This document shows positions 34,401 through 43,893 of a stretch of 64,000 nt of DNA, one piece after another. The translations under genes and the position numbers were made by a program. The DNA lies in assembly GCA_905215805.1 (NCBI GenBank), contig CAJMRL010000004.1:119939-183938 (forward strand), in the 5' to 3' direction. Position 1 is the first letter of the stretch. Each line of letters begins with the position of its first letter. The notes below the pieces were generated by a model, which had not been told where the DNA came from, searched no databases, and worked only from the letters and a program-made list of their open reading frames with translations. This DNA comes from an uncultured bacterium. GTDB taxonomy: Bacteria; Bacillota; Clostridia; UBA1381.

Positions 34401-37400
34401 GGTTGCGCCCCGCATGGGGCGTGTGAGTTGAAATTTAAAAACGGATGAAACGCTTGGTTTTATTAAATTCGTTGCGCCCCGCATGGGGCGTGTGAGTTGA
34501 AATTTCCCGCGAGAAGAAAGGGGGGTTGGGGATAGCCGGTTGCGCCCCGCATGGGGCGTGTGAGTTGAAATTCGTGCGGTATAGTTTGCCAAGCCTATAC
34601 ATAGACAGTTGCGCCCCGCATGGGGCGTGTGAGTTGAAATTTCTATTATGTCATGCTTTAGCTTATATACATCGCCGGTTGCGCCCCGCATGGGGCGTGT
34701 GAGTTGAAATGATATAAATGATGCTGTTGTTTTGGCAGTGCTATAGTTGCGCCCCGCATGGGGCGTGTGAGTTGAAATAAATGGGCGATACACCGATTGC
34801 AGGTGGACGAGCTCTGGTTGCGCCCCGCATGGGGCGTGTGAGTTGAAATTTTTCTCCATCTCAATTTTAATATCAAGTGCAGCATGTTGCGCCCCGCATG
34901 GGGCGTGTGAGTTGAAATGCCAACGACCATTTTGTTGGGATACCTTACGACTGTGTTGCGCCCCGCATGGGGCGTGTGAGTTGAAATGTCTTGAGCATGG
35001 TTGGGTGACAGTTCAAGGGGCTGGTTGCGCCCCGCATGGGGCGTGTGAGTTGAAATTCAATGTAACATTCATCACTTGGATTTATTATTTCGTGTTGCGC
35101 CCCGCATGGGGCGTGTGAGTTGAAATTAGACGTGGACTTTTTCAGGGACAGAAAGATACGTTGTTGCGCCCCGCATGGGGCGTGTGAGTTGAAATTATTT
35201 AACGTTCTTGAAGTGTCCGGATATTTTAGGGTTGCGCCCCGCATGGGGCGTGTGAGTTGAAATAATGTTTACGGTCCGTTGAATATGCCAGGGAGCGGAC
35301 GTTGCGCCCCGCATGGGGCGTGTGAGTTGAAATTATGCCTGTCAAACATGACCTCACTGAATATAATCTTTGGTTGCGCCCCGCATGGGGCGTGTGAGTT
35401 GAAATAGCTTATTGCCGGAGGAAAAGAAGCAGGAGATTTTGTTGCGCCCCGCATGGGGCGTGTGAGTTGAAATTCGCCGCATGGTTATTGCCCATGCGGC
35501 ATTATTTGTTGCGCCCCGCATGGGGCGTGTGAGTTGAAATATCAGAAGGAGAAAAAACAGAATGAATTTATTAGTTGCGCCCCGCATGGGGCGTGTGAGT
35601 TGAAATATTTTAATATGCGCAGCAGCGTTATCTACAGTTAGTTGCGCCCCGCATGGGGCGTGTGAGTTGAAATGATAAAGATAGGCAGAGCGATAAAAAC
35701 AGTAGTCAATGTTGCGCCCCGCATGGGGCGTGTGAGTTGAAATATTTATGATGTACAGAGTCAATTGATACGGAATGTTGCGCCCCGCATGGGGCGTGTG
35801 AGTTGAAATTTGATCATATTCAGCGAGCAATGTGAAAATACAATAAGTTGCGCCCCGCATGGGGCGTGTGAGTTGAAATTTGTAGCATTGGTAAGCGAAC
35901 ATGCAATAATAAATAGTTGCGCCCCGCATGGGGCGTGTGAGTTGAAATTTGCGTACTGCTGTACTGTACCCGCACTATCCTTAAAGTTGCGCCCCGCATG
36001 GGGCGTGTGAGTTGAAATAGCAGTAGCATACGCTTATGCGGCACAGAAAAACGGATGGTTGCGCCCCGCATGGGGCGTGTGAGTTGAAATTTTATACGAC
36101 TTCTGCACTGTTACAAATCCTGCTTTAGCGTTGCGCCCCGCATGGGGCGTGTGAGTTGAAATTTACTGGTTTTAAATCAGTAGTATGTGCTGAATTGTGT
36201 TGCGCCCCGCATGGGGCGTGTGAGTTGAAATTTATCTTCTACAACATATCCACGCGACATTAACATGTTGCGCCCCGCATGGGGCGTGTGAGTTGAAATC
36301 TTCGCGTGTACGGTAGAGTTTATCGAGTTTGTATAGTGTTGCGCCCCGCATGGGGCGTGTGAGTTGAAATGTATTGTATATTATCGGCTTAGGCGTGTTT
36401 TGCGTTGCGCCCCGCATGGGGCGTGTGAGTTGAAATAAAAGTGCAGAATGATGGTAGTGTTATAGGTTTAGTTGCGCCCCGCATGGGGCGTGTGAGTTGA
36501 AATAATGATGAACAAATAGCACATAATATGGGGATTGGTTGCGCCCCGCATGGGGCGTGTGAGTTGAAATGATTTTGTATTTTTATATGATGCGTCAGAA
36601 GAAAGTTGCGCCCCGCATGGGGCGTGTGAGTTGAAATAGCAATAATGATTTATAAAAAAATCCGGCTACGCCAGTTGCGCCCCGCATGGGGCGTGTGAGT
36701 TGAAATGGATTGGCCGCCAGGCCAACCCGCCAGGGCGAGGGTTGCGCCCCGCATGGGGCGTGTGAGTTGAAATGAAGACGTAGTGCAAAACGGAGCGAAT
36801 GAAAAAGGCTAGTTGCGCCCCGCATGGGGCGTGTGAGTTGAAATAAGCAAATTATTTAATGTATCCGCTATTTTTATGTTGCGCCCCGCATGGGGCGTGT
36901 GAGTTGAAATTATCGATAGAGTTCGATAACCTGCACTGTTTCCGGGTTGCGCCCCGCATGGGGCGTGTGAGTTGAAATGCATTTTGCATTTTCAAAACTT
37001 GCCGCTGCGTCCAAGTTGCGCCCCGCATGGGGCGTGTGAGTTGAAATCATAAGGACAAACCCGTCTGGGCACACGTAATAAACGTTGCGCCCCGCATGGG
37101 GCGTGTGAGTTGAAATACTATCAATTAATTCTTCAAAAGAGTGATTTGGATGTTGCGCCCCGCATGGGGCGTGTGAGTTGAAATTAATCATTCCTTTTCC
37201 CCGCGAGAAGAAAGGGGGGGTTGCGCCCCGCATGGGGCGTGTGAGTTGAAATCATTTGCGCCGCGTAGCGGCGTATGCGGCGAATGCCGGTTGCGCCCCG
37301 CATGGGGCGTGTGAGTTGAAATGGCAAACTATACCGCACGAAAGCCGAAGCAGAGGCAGTTGCGCCCCGCATGGGGCGTGTGAGTTGAAATATTGTCAAA

Positions 37401-40400
37401 ATCCAAAACAACTGTATCCGCCGTACCGCGTTGCGCCCCGCATGGGGCGTGTGAGTTGAAATAATATTACAATTCCAAATGATATAAGCAAACATCATGT
37501 TGCGCCCCGCATGGGGCGTGTGAGTTGAAATTTTTGCTAACATTTTCTGTGTATACCCTTTTTCAGCCAGTTGCGCCCCGCATGGGGCGTGTGAGTTGAA
37601 ATTATGCCGCGGTATTTCATGGGATAGTACGCATTGTTGCGCCCCGCATGGGGCGTGTGAGTTGAAATGCGGAGAGCAAGGAATGATTAGAGCCCAAGGG
37701 GCGGGTTGCGCCCCGCATGGGGCGTGTGAGTTGAAATTTCCACATCTGCTTCTATCTGCTGGGACGAATCAGTTGCGCCCCGCATGGGGCGTGTGAGTTG
37801 AAATCGGCCGATCCAAGTATAATAAATATGGACCCATTGTTGCGCCCCGCATGGGGCGTGTGAGTTGAAATCCGCGCCGTCTTCGGGGGCGCAATACGCG
37901 GCGCCCCCGTTGCGCCCCGCATGGGGCGTGTGAGTTGAAATGGTGATGCAAAATCACAGCTAACCGCAGTGGCTATGCACGTTGCGCCCCGCATGGGGCG
38001 TGTGAGTTGAAATTGATTACAATGCCGTTTTATGAAGATTTGACAGGCGCGTTGCGCCCCGCATGGGGCGTGTGAGTTGAAATGTTTATAAAAAGCCTTT
38101 TCCGAAGCGTCCGTACGTTGCGCCCCGCATGGGGCGTGTGAGTTGAAATCCGAATACACTCATATGCTTGACTATCTCGCTGTGTTGCGCCCCGCATGGG
38201 GCGTGTGAGTTGAAATATCGATTGCCTGAGAAGCTATCGAGGAGTATCTGTGTTGCGCCCCGCATGGGGCGTGTGAGTTGAAATATTATGCCTGTAGACC
38301 GTAATCAAAAATATGAAAGTTGCGCCCCGCATGGGGCGTGTGAGTTGAAATCAGGGTCTGCGCCGCTTGCTGTGTATTTTGTAAGCATGTTGCGCCCCGC
38401 ATGGGGCGTGTGAGTTGAAATGGCTGCTCGAGCGGCGGTGCTAAAATCTATCGGTTGCGCCCCGCATGGGGCGTGTGAGTTGAAATGGCTCTTTTTCTCC
38501 TGAAGCTGTTTCGGAACGCGATACGTTGCGCCCCGCATGGGGCGTGTGAGTTGAAATGTCAAACGATTTCGGCATGTTTTTGCTGCCCAGTATTGTTGCG
38601 CCCCGCATGGGGCGTGTGAGTTGAAATTCCCCGCGAGAAGAAAGGGGGGTTGGGGATAGCGTTGCGCCCCGCATGGGGCGTGTGAGTTGAAATATATAGC
38701 AAAGTCCGCTACGGACAAAGGTAACAATGTGTTGCGCCCCGCATGGGGCGTGTGAGTTGAAATCGTATATACCGAAGCATGGGCTAATGAACAGATAGAA
38801 TGTTGCGCCCCGCATGGGGCGTGTGAGTTGAAATCAATCAATAAATTTTTTAAGACCGGAGAATTAATCGTTGCGCCCCGCATGGGGCGTGTGAGTTGAA
38901 ATGGCTGCTTCTGCAACTGTTCCACAATCTGTAGCTACGGTTGCGCCCCGCATGGGGCGTGTGAGTTGAAATTAGCAATGCTATACAGAGCGTTTCTCAA
39001 TCTACATGTTGCGCCCCGCATGGGGCGTGTGAGTTGAAATTTCCGGGGCGCAATACGCGGCGCCCCGGAAAAGCCGGTTGCGCCCCGCATGGGGCGTGTG
39101 AGTTGAAATTATTTGGACCGAATCCCATAAATCTACAAAGATGGTTGCGCCCCGCATGGGGCGTGTGAGTTGAAATGATGTCATTGATAATAATGTACAG
39201 AACGAAAAAGCTATGTTGCGCCCCGCATGGGGCGTGTGAGTTGAAATTCTGCGAAATTTCAACATTTACATACATATCTTTTGCGTTGCGCCCCGCATGG
39301 GGCGTGTGAGTTGAAATCGCGCTCCATTTGTCCGATACGCCCAATTTATCGTTGCGCCCCGCATGGGGCGTGTGAGTTGAAATCGATGTGTACATCATGG
39401 TCGTCAAATTCTGATACTGTTGCGCCCCGCATGGGGCGTGTGAGTTGAAATGATGTCATTGATAATAATGTACAGAACGAAAAAGCTATCGTTGCGCCCC
39501 GCATGGGGCGTGTGAGTTGAAATTTGCAAAAACATTACCGTATCCAGGTGATGTTCGTTGCGCCCCGCATGGGGCGTGTGAGTTGAAATTTTTTGTTGTT
39601 TAATTTCCGTGTATGATTCGGACGGTTGCGCCCCGCATGGGGCGTGTGAGTTGAAATGGATTGGCGCGCAGCGCCAACCCAGCGGGCGAGGGTTGCGCCC
39701 CGCATGGGGCGTGTGAGTTGAAATCTCCAATTCAAAACGTATTTCTCCGCGTTCGCCAAAGTTGCGCCCCGCATGGGGCGTGTGAGTTGAAATTATTGTG
39801 CGATCTCCTCTGTCAATGGCGTTTACGTTGCGCCCCGCATGGGGCGTGTGAGTTGAAATAATCTACATCAGATATGGCAAATACTGCAAGTCGGTTGCGC
39901 CCCGCATGGGGCGTGTGAGTTGAAATGCGGGGAAAAAGGAATGATTAAAGCCCAAGGGGCGGGGGGTTGCGCCCCGCATGGGGCGTGTGAGTTGAAATTT
40001 TTTTTGCAATACAATTTTTTAAAATTTTTAAAAGTTGCGCCCCGCATGGGGCGTGTGAGTTGAAATCCCCCCTCCCCTTACGCCGCCGCAAGCCGGCGGC
40101 TATCGTTGCGCCCCGCATGGGGCGTGTGAGTTGAAATCCCATATTCTGGGTGACTTTTCAACGCTGAACAGTATGTTGCGCCCCGCATGGGGCGTGTGAG
40201 TTGAAATGAAAAATCCCTCGTCCAGCCGTCCGCAGTCATGGTTGCGCCCCGCATGGGGCGTGTGAGTTGAAATATCAAAAAAAGTAAGCTCAGGTTGTAT
40301 ATACCATGGTTGCGCCCCGCATGGGGCGTGTGAGTTGAAATTCGGGAGGTTTTACGGGATTTAAGTATTTGGATACCAGTTGCGCCCCGCATGGGGCGTG

Positions 40401-41157
40401 TGAGTTGAAATATGGCATTTATAGGAGTATATGTGCTTGTTTGCGAGTTGCGCCCCGCATGGGGCGTGTGAGTTGAAATGTATTTACTCGACTGTATGAA
40501 AAAATATATTCTGTTGCGCCCCGCATGGGGCGTGTGAGTTGAAATATGTATATTAGGCAGTTTTTTTTAACAGTTTATAGTTGCGCCCCGCATGGGGCGT
40601 GTGAGTTGAAATGGATATGGAGGAGAAATAACATATGAGGTGAATAATGTTGCGCCCCGCATGGGGCGTGTGAGTTGAAATGATCTTCAAACAATGATGC
40701 AAGTCCTGTAATCTGTTGTTGCGCCCCGCATGGGGCGTGTGAGTTGAAATTGCAACTGTCGGGTGTACCTGTGAGTTAAAATTAGTTGCGCCCCGCATGG
40801 GGCGTGTGAGTTGAAATCCTGAGCGGCAAGCAGCTTGATAGTCTCCCATCTTCGCGTTGCGCCCCGCATGGGGCGTGTGAGTTGAAATACACGCTATCCA
40901 TGCAATAACTACCGATACGGTTAGTTGCGCCCCGCATGGGGCGTGTGAGTTGAAATCGCGCTCCATTTGTCCGATACGCCCAATTTATCGTTGCGCCCCG
41001 CATGGGGCGTGTGAGTTGAAATTAATATGGAATTTTTATCTGCGGGAATCAGGTTATCGTTGCGCCCCGCATGGGGCGTGTGAGTTGAAATCGTATCAAT
41101 GCCGCTGCCGTAACAGTAACTATTGTTGCGCCACGCATGGGTCATGTGAGTTGAAAT
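31451..41157 (+). CRISPR. Type I-C CRISPR array, about 142 repeats
   Basis: A 33-bp repeat starts GTTGCGCCCCGCATGGGGCG and ends TGTGAGTTGAAAT; the CGCCCC/GGGGCG arms form the stem cut by Cas5c and the end GTTGAAAT is typical of type I-C. I counted 142 copies by eye, separated by spacers of about 33-39 bp. Nearly all copies look identical; the last (41125-41157) has three changes. The crRNAs are read on the plus strand, from the leader next to cas2. Spacer numbering in this report follows the repeat before each spacer. The array is one uninterrupted block with no insertion element. Confidence 0.98.
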
Positions 41158-41189
41158 ACTACTTCAAATCAGACATCTTTATGTTTACT

Positions 41190-41221
41190 GTTGCGTACGT
41201 ATAGGGCGTATTAGTTAAAAT
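41190..41221 (+). repeat. Decayed terminal CRISPR repeat
   Basis: A 32-nt copy beginning GTTGCGTACGTATAGGGCG and ending TTAGTTAAAAT. It has many substitutions and one missing base relative to the consensus and follows a 32-nt last spacer. It marks the leader-distal, oldest end of the array. Confidence 0.8.
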
Positions 41222-41288
41222 TTTCTTGAGTACTAGTGGAGACTTGTGACTTTTATATATAATTAATATCATAATATTGAAAAATATA

Positions 41289-41317
41289 TTGCAAAAACAT
41301 ATAATGTATGGTATGAT
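41289..41317 (+). promoter_or_regulatory. Promoter of the helix-turn-helix gene after the array
   Basis: TTGCAA at 41289-41294, a 17-base spacer, TATGAT at 41312-41317, 33 bases before the start codon. Confidence 0.6.
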
Positions 41318-41350
41318 ATAAATGATAAATGTATTTATATGGAGTTTATT

Positions 41351-41761
41351 ATGAATAATATAAGAGATCTACGAAAGAAAGCAGGACTTACACAGCGTGA
41401 ACTTGCCAATTGGTTAGAGATTCCTTTGAGAACTTTGGAGAGCTGGGAAAGAGGAATACGGAAGTGCCCTGAATGGGCGAATAAGCTCGTGCAAGAAAAA
41501 ATGCTTAATGAATTATTTGAATTAAAGGCAGGAGATATAAGGGCAGAAGGAGAATATCTAAAAAACTATTTGGAGCGTGAGCAACGGAAAGAGCTGATTA
41601 TACAGCTTACTAAATTATCTTCTGAAGATTTTTTCAATGTGGTAGTAAAAATATATGTTGATTTATCATTGCATGTACCGTATATTTTTTGGATGATGAA
41701 TATTTATAATGAAGCAGATAAGCATAGATTCTGGCAAACTTTCTGCAAAGGATTAATATAA
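41351..41761 (+). CDS. Helix-turn-helix domain protein (136 aa)
   Basis: The first ~60 residues are an XRE-like helix-turn-helix ('RKKAGLTQRELANWLEIPLR' and 'LESWERGIRKCPEWA'). The rest is a helical region of unknown family ending 'HRFWQTFCKGLI'. The ATG at 41351 has GGAG 6 bases upstream. It lies between the end of the CRISPR array and tRNA-Leu and could regulate itself or accessory genes; no partner is evident. Confidence 0.82.
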   Translation: MNNIRDLRKKAGLTQRELANWLEIPLRTLESWERGIRKCPEWANKLVQEKMLNELFELKAGDIRAEGEYLKNYLEREQRKELIIQLTKLSSEDFFNVVVKIYVDLSLHVPYIFWMMNIYNEADKHRFWQTFCKGLI

Positions 41762-41850
41762 TATTCTGTACATTCTCTATAAAATAATTAGTATACGATT
41801 AATATATTTTATATTGCAATTTATAAAAATTAAAAAAATCAAAAAAAGAC

Positions 41851-41879
41851 TTGATTTTTTGGAATATATCTGTTATAAT
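41851..41879 (+). promoter_or_regulatory. Promoter of tRNA-Leu(CAG)
   Basis: TTGATT at 41851-41856, a 17-base spacer and TATAAT at 41874-41879 with an upstream TGT (extended -10). Confidence 0.8.
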
Positions 41880-41898
41880 ATAAAAGTCGTTAAGATTT

Positions 41899-41980
41899 GC
41901 GGATATGGCGGAATTGGCAGACGCGCATGATTCAGGTTCATGTGGTGAGAGCCGTGCAGGTTCAAGTCCTGTTATCCGCA
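41899..41980 (+). tRNA. tRNA-Leu (anticodon CAG)
   Basis: A class II tRNA of 82 nt with acceptor stem GCGGATA/TATCCGC and discriminator A. The anticodon stem CATGA/TCATG encloses TTCAGGT, giving anticodon CAG. The T arm has GGTTCAAGTCC. CCA is not encoded. Confidence 0.95.
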
Positions 41981-41990
41981 TTGAACATTA

Positions 41991-42033
41991 AAAATCCGAA
42001 CCTTGTACCAATTGGTAATGGGTTCGGATTTTT
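41991..42033 (+). terminator. Terminator of tRNA-Leu(CAG)
   Basis: A 12-bp stem (41991-42002 with its complement ending near 42032) and a T5 run. The hairpin ends the tRNA transcript. Confidence 0.85.
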
Positions 42034-42206
42034 GGTTTATTTTGATTATCCTAATTTTAATAGTAAAATCAAATATTATAAAAGCATTTGCATAACGAAT
42101 GATACTAAAGAAAAAGATGTTGAGATAAACAAGCAAGAAGAGAACTTTATAAAGCGAGTTTCTCTCTTGCTTATGTTACATATAAATTTATTTTATAACA
42201 AAATTA

Positions 42207-42215
42207 TGATATAAT
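42207..42215 (+). promoter_or_regulatory. Extended -10 promoter of the KAP NTPase gene
   Basis: TGATATAAT, with TATAAT at 42210-42215, 31 bases before the start; no clear -35 element. The rest of 42034-42246 is AT-rich and holds no gene I can support. Confidence 0.5.
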
Positions 42216-42246
42216 ATTATAAAAATAATTTGAGCGAGGTCCTTAT

Positions 42247-43893
42247 ATGCACGAAATAATATATCCAACCAATGATGAAATAATAAGTATAGTCATAGAT
42301 TACATAAAGAATAGTATATATAAATACGCAATACTGATTGATGGCGAATGGGGTTCAGGTAAAACGTGGTTTATAAAAAATATGTTGATGCCCGAAATTA
42401 ATAAGTATATCAAGAATATTATAAAAAATGATTTACAATACAAAAAAACGGTTTATCTATCACTTAATGGTTTGGAATCAATAAATGAAATTTCAGCAAA
42501 ACTATTTTTTAGTATTATTCCTGAAGATAAAAGAACTATTACAAAAAACCTTTCTTCAATATTAAATACTTTTCTTAAGGGAAGGAATGTAAATATTAAT
42601 GTAAATGATATTGGTAACTTATTATCATCATTTGTAAACATTTCAGAATATATTATAATTTTTGATGATTTAGAGCGATGTAAATGTGATATTGCAGAAA
42701 CTTTGGGGTTTATAAACGGTTTTGTGGAGCATAATAACACTAAGATCATATTAGTTGCAAATGAGTCCGAAATTGAAGTTTCGGATTCTTATACAGAACC
42801 ATTAAAATACATAGCAGCTACTCAAAAAAGCATTGCGATTGAAAAGCAGACAGAAGGATCATTTACTATAGAGCAAATCAAAGAGCGAATAGACAAAATG
42901 TTCAAAGAAGAAAGTAAATATGATCGAATTAAAGAGAAATTAATAGGACAAACAATAAAGTATCGGCCAGACTTAAACAAAATTATTCCTGCTCTTATAA
43001 AAGACAATATTGATGAAAAAAACTTTTTATATCGTTTATTATTGCAAGAACAAGGAAATTTTATTAAACTTATGCAAAATGATTGCTCTTATAATTTTAG
43101 GACATTTCAATTCTTTTTATCTATAATTATAAAGCTTGACAAATTAATTCGAAAGGTAAAATATGAAGAAAAGGATGAATATGAGAAAATAATTAAAATT
43201 GTTATAAAATATTGTTTTCATATAAGCTTCAAATACAAGAGAGGTGAATATACTGTTCCTTGGGAAAAAGATGAATTATATGGACATATAAGTTTAACCG
43301 ATGCTCCTTATATGTCTGAAACTATTATAGGTTTTGCTTTTGTTGACTATGCGATTTCATATAATGTATATGATGAAAAGTTTATTACAACTTCTATCAA
43401 ATCTTTTATTGACTATATAAAAGAACAAGCTGAAGAATCACAAACAAGATATTCAAACGATCCTGATGTTATAATTTTGTCTACTTGGTGGGAGTTTTCA
43501 GATAAAGAAATTTTAGCCACACTACATAGCGTGTGCGAAAAAGTAAAAAATAATGAATTTATTCCAAAGCATTACATTAATTTAATAAAACTAACTTTGC
43601 CTCCCTTGATAGAATGTTCTCTTAATAGAAGCGATTTTGATGATATGTATAGATATATGAAATCTAAAATTCAAAATGAAGAAATCAATTATTCTCGGAG
43701 CGATTTCATTTATTTTAATCAATCGAAAAAAGTAGCTGAAGAATGTAAAAAAAAATTTACTGAAATTAAAGAAATATTAAATGCCAAGAAAAAAGAAAAT
43801 GATTTTGATATGGTTGATGGTTTTTTACAACGCGAAACTTGGGGGAACTATTGTATGATGATTTATGCGAACGTGCAAGGAATCAAAGCATAA
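42247..43893 (+). CDS. KAP family P-loop NTPase (frameshifted near its 3' end)
   Basis: A 548-residue STAND-like NTPase. Walker A is 'GEWGSGKTW' at 33-41, and Walker B is 'IIIFDDLERC' near 136-145; a sensor-like 'IILVANESE' follows. No membrane helices are seen. KAP NTPases are enriched in accessory and phage-defence loci, but this one has no assigned partner. The last ~19 residues (after 'RETWG') look out of frame: restoring one G in the G5 run at 43841-43845 would join it to the following frame and give about 640 residues. GAGG lies 8 bases before the ATG. Confidence 0.85.
   Translation: MHEIIYPTNDEIISIVIDYIKNSIYKYAILIDGEWGSGKTWFIKNMLMPEINKYIKNIIKNDLQYKKTVYLSLNGLESINEISAKLFFSIIPEDKRTITKNLSSILNTFLKGRNVNINVNDIGNLLSSFVNISEYIIIFDDLERCKCDIAETLGFINGFVEHNNTKIILVANESEIEVSDSYTEPLKYIAATQKSIAIEKQTEGSFTIEQIKERIDKMFKEESKYDRIKEKLIGQTIKYRPDLNKIIPALIKDNIDEKNFLYRLLLQEQGNFIKLMQNDCSYNFRTFQFFLSIIIKLDKLIRKVKYEEKDEYEKIIKIVIKYCFHISFKYKRGEYTVPWEKDELYGHISLTDAPYMSETIIGFAFVDYAISYNVYDEKFITTSIKSFIDYIKEQAEESQTRYSNDPDVIILSTWWEFSDKEILATLHSVCEKVKNNEFIPKHYINLIKLTLPPLIECSLNRSDFDDMYRYMKSKIQNEEINYSRSDFIYFNQSKKVAEECKKKFTEIKEILNAKKKENDFDMVDGFLQRETWGNYCMMIYANVQGIKA

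Noticed and set aside
31484..41189. Self-targeting spacers against genes in this window
   Set aside because: None was noticed by eye; an exact search was not possible here, and the rest of the genome is not visible.
31368..41204. Dozens of open reading frames on both strands of the array, with repeated peptides such as STHTPHAGRN, FNSHAPCGAQ and QLTRPMRGAT
   Set aside because: They are translations of the CRISPR repeat in its reading frames. Repeat length and spacer sizes keep frames open by chance; none has a ribosome binding site.
41799..42214. Short frames covering tRNA-Leu(CAG) on both strands
   Set aside because: Same reason: they are read from the tRNA and its terminator hairpin.
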